Part shown: piece after piece, positions 17,250 through 27,087 of the stretch | Numbering within the stretch: position 1 is the stretch's first letter | Layout: each line of letters opens with the position of its first letter | Assembly (NCBI GenBank): GCA_963840725.1 | Contig: CAWIZY010000004.1 | Coordinates: 124,001 to 188,000 of the forward strand | Source of the DNA: CAVWDU01 sp963840725 | Lineage (GTDB): Bacteria > Pseudomonadota > Gammaproteobacteria > Pseudomonadales > Halieaceae | Reading direction: 5' to 3' | DNA: 64,000 nucleotides | Position numbers and translations under genes: made by a program | Notes under the pieces: model-generated | Seen by the model: the letters and a program-made list of their open reading frames with translations, nothing else | Databases searched by the model: none | Told to the model about the DNA's origin: nothing

Positions 17250-17708
17250 ATGCAAGCACTAGCAAAAATTCTCACCCCGGGTCGGACACTGTGTCGCGCC
17301 CCGGGCATCAGCAAAAAACGACTGTTCGAAACCGTAGCCAGGATGATAGGGGATGATCAGCTTTCGCTACCGCACACTGATATTTTTAACCAACTGATCG
17401 CCCGCGAAAAACTGGGTAGTACCGGCCTGGGCGACGGTATCGCGGTACCCCACTGCCGAGTGGACAACTGTACGCAGCCAGTGGGTAGCCTGATTACCCT
17501 CGACTCACCCATCGATTTCGACGCTCCGGATGACACGCCGGTGGACCTGCTCTTTGTGTTGCTGGTACCTCAGGAGGCACATCAGCAGCATCTGGATATA
17601 CTCGCCAGTATTGCCGGCCTGTTTCAGCAGGCCGAGTTCTGCCAGCAGCTGCGCGAAGCACAAACGCCTGCCGAACTGTTCGCCACCGCCACAACCTGGC
17701 CCGTCTGA
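17250..17708 (+). CDS. ptsN: Nitrogen PTS enzyme IIA (PtsN, EIIA-Ntr)
   Basis: PtsN is the last phosphoacceptor of the nitrogen-related phosphotransferase system and regulates by protein contact. The phosphorylated His is in GDGIAVPHCRVDNC near residue 69. Other features are the SKKRLFETVARMIGDD start and LLFVLLVPQEAHQQHLDILA. It is 152 residues. It pairs functionally with PtsO, encoded two genes on. The PTS I enzyme (ptsP) is not in the window. Confidence 0.95.
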   Translation: MQALAKILTPGRTLCRAPGISKKRLFETVARMIGDDQLSLPHTDIFNQLIAREKLGSTGLGDGIAVPHCRVDNCTQPVGSLITLDSPIDFDAPDDTPVDLLFVLLVPQEAHQQHLDILASIAGLFQQAEFCQQLREAQTPAELFATATTWPV

Positions 17709-17736
17709 TGGCCTGCTCCTCAAAGCAAACACCGCT

Positions 17737-18621
17737 ATGGATTACCCGCACGCCGCCGGAGGCCGCTTGGACCTGATCATTATCTCCGGCCGATCCGGCT
17801 CAGGGAAGAGTACCGCGCTGAATCAGCTTGAAGACGAGGGCTACTACTGCATCGACAACCTGCCGCTGGCGCTGCTTCCTGCGCTGATGAAGGAGGTCAG
17901 CCGAAGTGAGTTCAAGCACTTTCAGGGAGCTGCGGTCTGTATTGATGCCCGCAATGCCTGGAAAGATCTGGAGAACTTCAGCGACATTCTTTCATCCCTG
18001 CCCGCGACGGTAGAATTCAGGATACTGTTTCTGGATGCCCAGGATAGCACGCTGATTAAACGGTTCAGTGAGACCCGCCGCCGGCACCCGCTGAGCAATG
18101 AACTGATGCCCCTGGCAGAGGCGATAGAGCGCGAGCGCACCCTGCTGGAGCCCATATCGAGCGCCGCTTCGCTGGTTCTGGATACGAGCCAGATGACACT
18201 GCATGAATTATGTGACGCGATCCGCCAACAATTGGTCGGTGGTGCCGCCGGCGTCATGTCGATTCTGTTCAAGTCATTTGGGTTCAAGCGGGGCGTACCA
18301 GCGGACGCCGACCTTGTTTTCGATGTCAGAATGCTACCCAACCCACATTGGGTTCCCGACCTGCGACTTAAGATCGGGCTCGATGCGGAGATCGCTCATT
18401 TCCTCGAGTCGCAGCCTCTGACAGGGCAACTCTACGAAGACATCTGCCAGTTTCTGGATACCTGGCTACCGCGTTACTCAGTCAGTAACCGCAGCTACAT
18501 GACCGTAGCTCTGGGTTGTACCGGAGGCCAACATCGTTCAGTATACGTCGCGGACCGTTTGTTCAAACACTACCGGGACCGCTACAAACAGGTGCAGGTG
18601 CGACACAGAGAACTGCAGTGA
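17737..18621 (+). CDS. rapZ: RNase adapter protein RapZ
   Basis: In enterobacteria RapZ senses glucosamine-6-phosphate and guides RNase E to small RNAs; elsewhere it is a conserved P-loop nucleotide-binding protein. I start it at MDYPHAAGGRLDLIIISGRS (294 residues). Walker A is GRSGSGKSTALNQLEDEG. The diagnostic middle and end are SFGFKRGVPADADLVFDVRM, LPNPHWVPDLR and VALGCTGGQHRSVYVADRL. Its stop overlaps the GTG start of ptsO by 4 bases. Confidence 0.96.
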   Translation: MDYPHAAGGRLDLIIISGRSGSGKSTALNQLEDEGYYCIDNLPLALLPALMKEVSRSEFKHFQGAAVCIDARNAWKDLENFSDILSSLPATVEFRILFLDAQDSTLIKRFSETRRRHPLSNELMPLAEAIERERTLLEPISSAASLVLDTSQMTLHELCDAIRQQLVGGAAGVMSILFKSFGFKRGVPADADLVFDVRMLPNPHWVPDLRLKIGLDAEIAHFLESQPLTGQLYEDICQFLDTWLPRYSVSNRSYMTVALGCTGGQHRSVYVADRLFKHYRDRYKQVQVRHRELQ

Positions 18622-18887
18622 TAGAGACTCAGGTTACAATCATCAACAAGCTCGGCCTGCACGCTCGGGCAGCCGCCAAGCTGGTCTCCTGTGCATCGGC
18701 GTTTTCCAGCAAGGTTCACGCGGGAACTGACGGCAAGTTGGTCAACGGCAAGAGCATCATGTCGGTGATGATGCTGGCTGCAGCCAAGGGTACGGTTCTG
18801 GATCTGAAGATTGAAGGCTCCGACGAAGAAGCCGCGCTGGAAGCGATCAGCACCCTCATTGATAACCGCTTTGACGAGCCCGAGTAA
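18618..18887 (+). CDS. ptsO: HPr-like phosphocarrier NPr
   Basis: NPr passes phosphate from EI-Ntr to PtsN. It is 89 residues from the GTG start (MIETQVTIINKLGLHARAAA). The active His is in GLHARAAAKLV near residue 14, and the KLVNGKSIMSVMMLAAAKGT block is typical of HPr proteins. The GTGA overlap with rapZ implies coupled translation. The 170 bases after it, before mgtE, contain no gene I can support. Confidence 0.95.
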   Translation: MIETQVTIINKLGLHARAAAKLVSCASAFSSKVHAGTDGKLVNGKSIMSVMMLAAAKGTVLDLKIEGSDEEAALEAISTLIDNRFDEPE

Positions 18888-19057
18888 TCCTGCATCGCGG
18901 CAGCTTTCCACCAATCGCGTTATATATTCCCAGTCGCGTTGTTGTAACCCGGTGTTTACCGGATAATCTCCTGCGGCGCAGATAAATACCGATAGGGTAA
19001 ACCGCCGAACCGGGGTTGAAAGCGCCCTGACCTAACCACAACCTTCAACCGCAGAGT

Positions 19058-20422
19058 ATGGCAATCATGGTGGGGCAGGCAGAAGCAAGCTCACTGAAGA
19101 CACTGGACAAGCTGTCACTGGCCATTGAGAGTGGCGCCCTGGCTGATGTGCGCTACATGCTCAATGGTTTGTCGCCGGCCGATGTAGCCCACCTGCTCGA
19201 ATCCTCCCCACCCAAAATCCGCCATATCCTCTGGAAACTGGTAGAGGTGGAGCAAGAGGGCGAAGTACTCGGGGAACTGAGCGACGAATTGCAGGCACAC
19301 TTCCTCAGCGATATGGACGCCGCGGAAGTCGCTCTCATTACCGAGGACATGGCGAACGACGACGTCGCCGACCTGCTGCAGCAGGTGCCCGACCGGGTGA
19401 CCCGCGAAGTCCTCAACTCAATGGATCATCAGGACCGGGCCAGGCTCGAGCAGGTCATGCACTACCCGGATGATATTGCCGGCGGCCTGATGAGCACCGA
19501 TACAATCACTATCAGGGCTCGCTTTACCCTGGACGTGGTGCTGCGCTATCTGCGCCGACACACGGAAATTCCGGAAATGACCGACAACCTGATTGTCGTC
19601 AATCGGGTGGACCAGTTCATCGGCCTGCTACCGCTTCGCACTCTGCTGGTTTCCGACCCCTCGGCCTCCGTACGAGAAATGATGGTGACCGATGTGGAGC
19701 CCATCAACGTCAACACACCCGATACCGAAGTCGCACGACTCTTCGAGCGCAATGATTGGGTCTCCGCACCGGTAGTTAACGACAACGGTCAATTACTGGG
19801 ACGGATTACCATTGACGACGTGGTCGACGTCATCCGTGAAGACGCGGACCACTCCTTCATGTCGATGGCCGGACTCAATGAGGAGGAAGACACGTTTGCA
19901 CCGGTGCTGAAGGCGGCCCCGAGGCGTGCGATCTGGCTCGGGATCAATTTGATCACTGCATTCATCGCCGCCTCTGTGATTAACGTGTTTCAGGGCACGA
20001 TTGAGAAAGTGGTGGCGCTTGCCGTACTGATGCCGATTGTCGCCTCGATGGGGGGCATTGCCGGAACCCAGACCCTCACCCTGCTGGTGCGCGGTATCGC
20101 CATGGGCCAAGTGGGCAAGAACAACCAGAGCTGGCTGCTGCGCCGGGAGCTGATGATCGGACTGCTCAATGGTCTGCTCTGGGCAGCGGTGGTGGCGGTG
20201 GCGGCCTCGCTCTGGTTCAAAGACTGGAACCTCGGCATCATCATCGCCGCGGCGCTGGTCATCAACCTCGTCGTAGCCGCCCTTACGGGGACGCTGCTGC
20301 CACTGCTTTTAAAACGGGTAAACATCGATCCGGCCCTGGCGGGAGGTGTCGTACTGACCACCGTTACCGATGTAGTGGGCTTTGTATCCTTTCTCGGCCT
20401 GGCGACCGTGTTCTATGCCTGA
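19058..20422 (+). CDS. mgtE: Magnesium transporter MgtE
   Basis: MgtE is a dimeric Mg2+ channel gated by its cytosolic domains. Order of domains: N-domain (LSPADVAHLLESSPPKIRHI, residues about 30-130), two CBS domains (with MSTDTITIRARFTLDVVLRY and DVEPINVNTPDTEVARLF), then five transmembrane helices starting near residue 285 (WLGINLITAFIAASVINVFQ). The pore block MPIVASMGGIAGTQTLTLLV is conserved. It is 454 residues, full length. The stop overlaps the darP start by 8 bases. Confidence 0.96.
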   Translation: MAIMVGQAEASSLKTLDKLSLAIESGALADVRYMLNGLSPADVAHLLESSPPKIRHILWKLVEVEQEGEVLGELSDELQAHFLSDMDAAEVALITEDMANDDVADLLQQVPDRVTREVLNSMDHQDRARLEQVMHYPDDIAGGLMSTDTITIRARFTLDVVLRYLRRHTEIPEMTDNLIVVNRVDQFIGLLPLRTLLVSDPSASVREMMVTDVEPINVNTPDTEVARLFERNDWVSAPVVNDNGQLLGRITIDDVVDVIREDADHSFMSMAGLNEEEDTFAPVLKAAPRRAIWLGINLITAFIAASVINVFQGTIEKVVALAVLMPIVASMGGIAGTQTLTLLVRGIAMGQVGKNNQSWLLRRELMIGLLNGLLWAAVVAVAASLWFKDWNLGIIIAAALVINLVVAALTGTLLPLLLKRVNIDPALAGGVVLTTVTDVVGFVSFLGLATVFYA

Positions 20423-20948
20423 GCGCAAGCCTTCCGCACCCACTGCTGAATCCTCGGATATCCCCAGCAAGAGCGCCCTCAAGCGACAGATGACCGCTTT
20501 GCAGAAACTGGGGGAGTCCTTGGCTGATCTCAGTGACCGACAGTTGTCCAAGATGCCTATTGACGATGATCGGTTGCTTACAGCGATTCAAGAAGTCCGG
20601 GAGATTCGCACCCACAGTGCACGGCGCAGGCATTTGCAGTATATCGGCAAGCTGATGCGCGATATTGACACAGAGCCGATGGCCGACGCTCTGGCTTCAC
20701 TGCACCGGGAGTCGCAGAGCCGTAACGCAGATTTTCATCGACTGGAAGACCTTCGCCAGACCGTACTTGAGGGGGGCGTCGATGGGGTAGAAAAAATATT
20801 GGCTCAATGGCCGCAGGCGGACCGCCAACACCTGCGGGCTCTGCTGCGACAGCACCAGCGTGAGGTACAGCAGGGAAAACCGCCAGCTGCCAGCCGCAAG
20901 CTGTTTCGCTATCTGCGTCAATTGCAGGAAGAAAGCGAGTCCAGCTGA
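20415..20948 (+). CDS. darP: Ribosome biogenesis factor DarP (YjgA family, DUF615)
   Basis: DarP/YjgA associates with late 50S precursors. I start at MPERKPSAPTAESSDIPSKS (177 residues). Family blocks are SALKRQMTALQKLGESLADL, ARRRHLQYIGKLMRDID and the C-terminal DRQHLRALLRQHQREVQQGK, then FRYLRQL. It overlaps mgtE and meets yhdP tail to tail 27 bases on. Beside yhdP and rng the location is only loosely conserved, but the sequence match is clear. Confidence 0.93.
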   Translation: MPERKPSAPTAESSDIPSKSALKRQMTALQKLGESLADLSDRQLSKMPIDDDRLLTAIQEVREIRTHSARRRHLQYIGKLMRDIDTEPMADALASLHRESQSRNADFHRLEDLRQTVLEGGVDGVEKILAQWPQADRQHLRALLRQHQREVQQGKPPAASRKLFRYLRQLQEESESS

Positions 20949-20975
20949 ACGCGGTTGGGGACGACAGCCACGGGA

Positions 20976-23900
20976 TCAGTCTGTGATTTTGTCCGGTATA
21001 TCCATCGGCCGAGGCATCGGCTCAAGCAGTTCCGCCCGCACCTCGGGCTCACCCTCCACCGAGCGAAACCCGGCGTCCGCTGTAGGAGTCGACTGCGCCT
21101 CCACATCAAAGATTCTGCTGAAATCGACCTGCGGGTCGTCCCAACTGCCGGAGATCGAATAGACTGCACTAGTAAGCTGGTTAAACTGCTTTTCGAACAC
21201 TTTGGAAACAACAAAAACACCGGCGGCAACCGGCAATCCGGCTGCGAGGGCGGCGACCCAGGGCAGATTACTGGCGACCGGGAGGGTTACCACCAATTCC
21301 CCGTCAAGATTCTGTTCGGCGACCGACGAGAGGCCAGTGAACTGAAACTCACTGGATGACCCCTGAACGTCAAGTGTCGCCACTTCTATCGTGCCGGCAT
21401 GCAGCGCCGCCTCGCCAGTGACACTGCGAAACGGTATACCCGATTCAAACATATGGGAGAGGCTGAGCCGAGAGACAATCTCCGCCAGGTTGAGAATGCT
21501 CACCACACGCAACGCACCAGAGGCGGCCGGCGGCGCTTTGAGAAAACGACCCGCGCCAACATCAAAGCCAACCAGACCTTCAGCATCAGCCAGCGCGAAC
21601 TGCTGCGGCGGCCCCGGCCATTGTAATTTCAGATCAAAGGTCCCCTCGCCGGTTTCTATGATTCGCTGGTAATCGAACCGCTGCAGCGTCGTGCCAAAGT
21701 CAACAAAATGCAGACCTGCAGTCAGCGCCGTGCGATCGACCTCACCCCGGCGCCACTCGAGTTGGTTGCCGTCTTCGGGCAGCATACGCAAGCCGGCCAC
21801 TTCACCCACGAGGTCAGTCACCCACAGGACGTCATCCGCTGTGCTCAGCGTAAAATCGAGTTCGCCCAGTTGGCGGTCACCCTGGCTAATGTTGCGCGCA
21901 CTCACTTTCATAGTCGGCAACTGCCAGTCCTGCGCGTCAACCTGTTCATCACTGCTTTCGAGTTGCTTCATACCGCCAAGGTCCAGGCGGTCTATGGTCA
22001 AGCGGGAGCCATCGCCCTCATCCGCCAGTGACAAACTCCCTGCCAACCAATCCAGCTCGGCACTGATTTGCCAGTGGTCCACTCCCCGCTCGACGTTCAG
22101 CAGCACATCCTGAAATTCACGCGCCCAGAGGCGCAGTGAGCCAATACCGAGATCGTGCAGACGCAAACGAATGGGGGTATTTGTCCCCCCGAGACCCCGG
22201 CCAAACCCGGGACGGGATTGTCCGAGCGCCGCCTGGTCCCGCTGCTCCGAGGATGCTGGAGACAGTTCGCTGGTCGTCCAGGGTCGCAGAAACGTCTGCC
22301 AGTCTTGCACATCGGCAACCGGAAGCATTCCGCCCACTGCGATCATGCCCTGCTGCAGCGCAGCCGGGGGCTTGCCAAGGCCTATCGCAACAGCACCCTG
22401 CCGGGTTCCAGCCAGGGCCGCATCCAGGAACCATTGCTGCTGCAGCGACAGTTTAATCGTGCTTTCCACAGCGCCCAGTGCCAGCGACACCTCTAGCGGT
22501 CCCGCCTCGTCACCACCCAGGGGGGCGGGCAGATTGAGGGTCACTCCCTTGAGATCACTGGCGATGTCCACCTGCACCGGCTTGTCCGCTGCGACCCGTA
22601 CCTCACCGGAAACTGTCGTTCGGCCGCGCCCGACAGACTCTGCAGGCAAGTCGAGCCAGCGATCGATTTCGGCCATACGCACATCACCGCGGAAATCGAT
22701 CCGCGTGATGGAGCGAGCAGGATCATAACGCTCAGGACGTCCGCCCGTTGGCGACAGCTGACCCAGCGACAAGACCATGGGCTCGCCCCACAGGCGACCC
22801 CGAAGGTCTGATGACGAAAAGCCGCGCTCGGTACTATAACTTATCTCCCCGTCAATCCCGGTAAAGCGCAGGTTTCCAGGGAGAATATCAAGCTGCGCAT
22901 CTGTCGGACGCGCCCGGACACTCACCCGCGGTGCTTCGGCACTCTCGCTCAGGTTCAGCGCCAGTCGCAATTCACTCTCCAGGCGACCATCCAGCTTCCA
23001 GTCATTGAATACGTTGCGAGTGATGTCATTAAGCGGCGATTCACGAATCACCGTCATGGCATCCCCCGCCGGACCCTGCAGGCGACCGCTGATCTGTAGT
23101 CGCACCTCACGGTCCGCTCCCATCCAGGCCTCTGCGGACAGCGCGGATACTCGCGTGGCATGCAGCCGGGCATTCTCACTCCAGATACTCACATCCGTGT
23201 CGTCGATAAGGACCAGACCATTCAGCGAACTGATAGGCGGCCAGGCGGGGTGATAGGAGAGGCGGGTGTCAGCAACATCAAAAAACAGCTGCACCGTGCG
23301 CGCAGCGGATTGGCCTCGTCTGAGGCTACCGCGCCAAATGAAGCCCCCCTCCTCTACCAGGCCATCTCTGACGCTGTCCTGCAACCAACCGTAAAGCGAC
23401 GGTGGCAGAATAAACGGCAGATACTTGCTGCGGCTTTCTAAATCGCTGTTGCGCACCCCAGCCAGCAGGTCCATTTCCAGGCCCACATCGGTAGGTGTGA
23501 GTGGGATATTGAGACCGAAAAGCGCCGCCACATCGCCCTCTGGACCGCGGGCGCTAATCAGCCCGCTGGATAGCACCACCGCGTCATCAAACCAGTCGAT
23601 ATTGACGGTGCCGTAAAGTTCCTTATAGCGCAACGGCTCTTTGTACACCGTGGGGAAATCCAGGCTGGTATCGCGCCCGTCCACGATCACGTAGCCGCCG
23701 CCATTGCCCAGTTTCACATACCCCGCGGCGGCACTGGTCCCCGGAGCGCCGTTCCAGGAATCCAGTGCCAGATCGCGGAAATTGGCCACCAGGCTCCACT
23801 CTTTTTTCGGACTGCGATAGTCCTCAACTTTCAGCTCCAGGGCGACCAGCTCTCCGCCCGGCTGCAGAATTCTAAACACTTTCTCCAATGCCGGCGGGGT

Positions 23901-24980
23901 GGGCTCCAGTTCAACCAGAATACGATTTAACCGGGACAGAGCGACCTGTTCCGAGCGCAGCAAAATGGAATCACCACGCAGCCTCATCTCTACCCGCGGC
24001 ATGATCAATGCGTGTCCATTCCTGACCAGTTGCAGATCCGAGGCAAACAGCGTCCAACGGCCGCGCCGTTCAACCAGGCTGGCATCAAAGGCAATGCGTT
24101 CAACGGGCACGCGCCACTCGCCGGCCTCGGGCAGCACCAGCAGGTCCCTGCCCTCAACATGCGCCTCGACGCGCGGCTCACCCTGCTGCCAGGCCAACCA
24201 CAATTCGAGATCAAGCTCGCCGTCATCAAAGGACAGCGGCATTGGGTCCGGCAGCAGACCCTGCAGCGCCTGCAAATCCACATCAGCCATATTCAGGTAC
24301 AGCTCGCCGGTGAAGGACTCGGGACGAAACGGATTACCAACGCCCTCGGCGAGCGCGGAGATTCGGGTCCCACCGGAAGACAAAATGGCAGCGCTGAGAT
24401 GCCGCCTGCCGCCTTCTCGTCGCAGGTCCACATCCAGGCGCAGATCGCGCTCGCTGTTGTCGGGTAAACGCAACTGTAACCGGGCCGCATCGACTTCTAT
24501 ATGCTCACCATTCAGCAGGAAGTCCTGCAACCACTGCACCGGAGCCTCCCCGCCATCCGCAAGGCCAACCAGCGCCAGCCGGCCGTCATCGGCGAGTTCG
24601 CCCCGCAAACGCAAATCCTTCAGGGTGAGTTCGCTGGTGTGTAAGTTGCGACTGAGTAACATATGCCACACATCCAGAGTGACACTGCCCTCGCCCAGTT
24701 CTATAGGTTGATGGGGGTGACCGGGCAGGGTGATACGCAGGGAAGACAGCACAATCACCGGCGAGAAGGAGTGCCAGCGACCACTGACGCCGCCCGCCTC
24801 CACCTTGAAAGGCAACCTGGCATTGAGGATCTCGAGGATATTGCCCTGAACCTCGTCGACGTGACTCATGGCCCAGCGACCGAAGCTGACATACACAGCC
24901 AGAGCGACGATCGCTGCGACGATGAGCGTCCAGAGAAACCCGCTCAGTCTGTGGAAAAAAGAGTGTTCCAAACGGTGCAT
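20976..24980 (-). CDS. yhdP: YhdP family AsmA-like envelope protein (DUF3971)
   Basis: YhdP is a very large AsmA-like protein proposed to bridge inner and outer membranes and move phospholipids. The 1334-residue protein has one N-terminal anchor (GFLWTLIVAAIVALAVYVSF), then a long beta-rich periplasmic body with repeated LDLGGMK/LGELDF-type strands, and an AsmA-like end containing AEIVSRLSLSHMFESGIPF and a hydrophobic stretch WVAALAAGLPVAAGVFVV. The family position upstream of, or next to, rng is typical. With TamB and YdbH it would serve lipid supply to the outer membrane. The loss of mla genes nearby may make it more relevant here (inference). Confidence 0.9.
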   Translation of the reverse strand: MHRLEHSFFHRLSGFLWTLIVAAIVALAVYVSFGRWAMSHVDEVQGNILEILNARLPFKVEAGGVSGRWHSFSPVIVLSSLRITLPGHPHQPIELGEGSVTLDVWHMLLSRNLHTSELTLKDLRLRGELADDGRLALVGLADGGEAPVQWLQDFLLNGEHIEVDAARLQLRLPDNSERDLRLDVDLRREGGRRHLSAAILSSGGTRISALAEGVGNPFRPESFTGELYLNMADVDLQALQGLLPDPMPLSFDDGELDLELWLAWQQGEPRVEAHVEGRDLLVLPEAGEWRVPVERIAFDASLVERRGRWTLFASDLQLVRNGHALIMPRVEMRLRGDSILLRSEQVALSRLNRILVELEPTPPALEKVFRILQPGGELVALELKVEDYRSPKKEWSLVANFRDLALDSWNGAPGTSAAAGYVKLGNGGGYVIVDGRDTSLDFPTVYKEPLRYKELYGTVNIDWFDDAVVLSSGLISARGPEGDVAALFGLNIPLTPTDVGLEMDLLAGVRNSDLESRSKYLPFILPPSLYGWLQDSVRDGLVEEGGFIWRGSLRRGQSAARTVQLFFDVADTRLSYHPAWPPISSLNGLVLIDDTDVSIWSENARLHATRVSALSAEAWMGADREVRLQISGRLQGPAGDAMTVIRESPLNDITRNVFNDWKLDGRLESELRLALNLSESAEAPRVSVRARPTDAQLDILPGNLRFTGIDGEISYSTERGFSSSDLRGRLWGEPMVLSLGQLSPTGGRPERYDPARSITRIDFRGDVRMAEIDRWLDLPAESVGRGRTTVSGEVRVAADKPVQVDIASDLKGVTLNLPAPLGGDEAGPLEVSLALGAVESTIKLSLQQQWFLDAALAGTRQGAVAIGLGKPPAALQQGMIAVGGMLPVADVQDWQTFLRPWTTSELSPASSEQRDQAALGQSRPGFGRGLGGTNTPIRLRLHDLGIGSLRLWAREFQDVLLNVERGVDHWQISAELDWLAGSLSLADEGDGSRLTIDRLDLGGMKQLESSDEQVDAQDWQLPTMKVSARNISQGDRQLGELDFTLSTADDVLWVTDLVGEVAGLRMLPEDGNQLEWRRGEVDRTALTAGLHFVDFGTTLQRFDYQRIIETGEGTFDLKLQWPGPPQQFALADAEGLVGFDVGAGRFLKAPPAASGALRVVSILNLAEIVSRLSLSHMFESGIPFRSVTGEAALHAGTIEVATLDVQGSSSEFQFTGLSSVAEQNLDGELVVTLPVASNLPWVAALAAGLPVAAGVFVVSKVFEKQFNQLTSAVYSISGSWDDPQVDFSRIFDVEAQSTPTADAGFRSVEGEPEVRAELLEPMPRPMDIPDKITD

Positions 24981-25004
24981 CCAATTATTCAGGTTTACTG
25001 GTTA

Positions 25005-26483
25005 TTAGAGCAGTACAATGTCAAAGTGTTCCTGACTGTAGCTCGGCTCCACCCTGAAGCTGATGGTCTTGCCGGCGAATTCTTCCAGATCGGCAACGTT
25101 GGTCGACTCTTCGTCAAGAAGGCGGTCCACCACAGACTGAGCGGCCAGTACCATCAGAGTATCATTCTCATAGGCGCGCGCCTCGCGAATTATCTCGCGG
25201 AATATCTCATAACATACGGTCTCCGCGGTCTTCAGCACCCCGCGCCCCGCGCACACCGGGCAATCCTCGCAAAGCAAGTGCTCCAGACTCTCCCGGGTGC
25301 GTTTGCGGGTCATCTCTATCAAACCCAGTTCTGAGACGCCGGTTATGGTATTGCGGGCCGGATCTCGCTGCATCGCTTTCTCCAGGGCCCGGTGCACCTG
25401 CCTGCGGTGCTCCTCATCCTGCATGTCGATGAAATCGACAATGATAATGCCGCCCAGATTGCGCAGTCGCAACTGCCGCGCGAGCATTGCTGCAGCCTCG
25501 AGATTGGTTTTGAAAATGGTTTGCTCGAGATTGCGGCGCCCCACATAGGACCCGGTGTTGACGTCGATGGTCGTCATGGCCTCAGTCTGATCTATAATGA
25601 GATAACCGCCAGACTTGAGTTCCACCTTGCGACCCAGTGCGCGCTGGATTTCATCCTCTATACCATGCAGTTCGAACAGCGGGCGGGCACCGTCGTAGTG
25701 CTCCAGCAGCGGACTGACTTCGGGAATGTATTGTTCACAGAACTCCTGCAGGGCAACAAAGGTCTCGCGACTGTCAATCAGAATCCGCTTCACCGCGGGG
25801 CGGGCCAGATCCCGGGTGAGGCGCAAATGCAGCGGCAGGTCTCCGTACAACAGCTGCGCTTTGGTGGCGGCAGCAGCGCGACGCGACACCGCGGCCCAGA
25901 GGCGTTTGAGAAACCGCAAGTCGGCCCTGATCTCTTCACCGCCGACACCTTCAGCCGCCGTGCGTAAAATGTAGCCACCGGCGCCCTGCAGCTCTTCAGC
26001 AGCCACTCCCTCCGCCAACAAACCCTGTAACCGCTCCCTCTCCGCGCTGTCATCAATACGTTGGGATACGCCCACATGGCTGCTCTGTGGCATATAGACC
26101 AGGTAGCGAGAGGACACCGATAACTGGGTCGTCAACCGCGCGCCCTTGCTTCCCAGTGGGTCTTTGGTGACCTGAACGATCAGTTTCTGTCCGTCGTGGA
26201 CATAATCCCGGATCGCATCGGACTGACGGCTGCGATCTTCTTTACCCTCTCCATTCACCGGAAGAATGTCAGCAACATGAATAAAGCTGGTGCGTTCTGC
26301 GCCGATATCGACAAAAGCCGCCTGCATTCCCGGCAATACCCGCACCACTTTGCCGGCGTAGATATTGCCTACAAGGCCGCGGCTGCTGCTGCGCTCAATG
26401 TGAATGTCCTGAGTGGAACCGTTCTCGACCACCGCCACCCGGGTCTCCATCGGGGTCACATTTACCAGTATATCTTCACTCAT
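25005..26483 (-). CDS. rng: Ribonuclease G
   Basis: RNase G is an endonuclease of the RNase E/G family that matures 16S rRNA 5' ends. I start at MSEDILVNVTPMETRVAVVE (492 residues). The S1 domain follows (GNIYAGKVVRVLPGMQAAFV). The catalytic DNase I-like region has TTIDVNTGSYVGRRNLEQTI and IIIVDFIDMQDEEHRRQV with the metal-binding acids. The zinc-link cysteines are in CEDCPVCAGRG. It overlaps the maf end by 8 bases. Longer upstream frames have no family match. Confidence 0.97.
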   Translation of the reverse strand: MSEDILVNVTPMETRVAVVENGSTQDIHIERSSSRGLVGNIYAGKVVRVLPGMQAAFVDIGAERTSFIHVADILPVNGEGKEDRSRQSDAIRDYVHDGQKLIVQVTKDPLGSKGARLTTQLSVSSRYLVYMPQSSHVGVSQRIDDSAERERLQGLLAEGVAAEELQGAGGYILRTAAEGVGGEEIRADLRFLKRLWAAVSRRAAAATKAQLLYGDLPLHLRLTRDLARPAVKRILIDSRETFVALQEFCEQYIPEVSPLLEHYDGARPLFELHGIEDEIQRALGRKVELKSGGYLIIDQTEAMTTIDVNTGSYVGRRNLEQTIFKTNLEAAAMLARQLRLRNLGGIIIVDFIDMQDEEHRRQVHRALEKAMQRDPARNTITGVSELGLIEMTRKRTRESLEHLLCEDCPVCAGRGVLKTAETVCYEIFREIIREARAYENDTLMVLAAQSVVDRLLDEESTNVADLEEFAGKTISFRVEPSYSQEHFDIVLL

Positions 26484-27087
26484 CGTCACTCCCGGGGAGA
26501 CCGGACAACCCGGTCGTAACACCGTGGGCGACCAGCAGTTGCCAGGTTTCGCACAGCGGCAGCCCCACAACATTACTGTAACTGCCATCAATGCGCCTGA
26601 CAAAGGCCCCCGCCAGACCCTGTATCGCGTAAGCGCCGGCCTTGTCCCGGGCCTCCCCTGTAGCGAGATAGGTCTCACACTGATTTCGGCTCAGGCTGAC
26701 GAACTCCACCTCCGTTGTTACCACAATACTGTCTGTGCCGGCGGGGCTGCTCACGGCTACGGCGGTCATCACCTGATGCCTGCGACCACTGAGCCGCGCC
26801 AACATCACCAGACCATCCATAGCATCGGCCGGCTTGCCCAGCACATCTCCATCGATAATCACCGTGGTATCAGCACCGAGCACTGCCAGTCGCTCGGCCG
26901 GATGCCGGGATGCCACCTCGGCAGCCTTTTCCATAGCCATGCGCTCAACGTAGTCCGCGGGTTCTTCCCCGGCTCGCCTGCTCTCATCTATTGCCGCCGG
27001 TTCAGACGGACACACCACCCCCAATTGCGCAAGGAGCGTCAGTCGACGAGGTGACGCGGACGCCAGCAGCAGCGCAACGGAAGCCAC
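26476..27087 (-). CDS. maf: Maf-like nucleoside triphosphate pyrophosphatase (YhdE type)
   Basis: This protein hydrolyses dTTP, UTP and modified nucleotides to monophosphates, a house-cleaning role. It is 203 residues. The start LLLASASPRRLTLLAQLGV and the E-rich YVERMAMEKAAEVASRHP follow the family. VLGADTTVIIDGDVLGKP and AYAIQGLAGAFVRRIDGSYS complete the active site. The gene lies between mreD (no gap) and rng, as in the classic mreBCD-maf-rng cluster. Confidence 0.96.
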   Translation of the reverse strand: MASVALLLASASPRRLTLLAQLGVVCPSEPAAIDESRRAGEEPADYVERMAMEKAAEVASRHPAERLAVLGADTTVIIDGDVLGKPADAMDGLVMLARLSGRRHQVMTAVAVSSPAGTDSIVVTTEVEFVSLSRNQCETYLATGEARDKAGAYAIQGLAGAFVRRIDGSYSNVVGLPLCETWQLLVAHGVTTGLSGLPGSDDE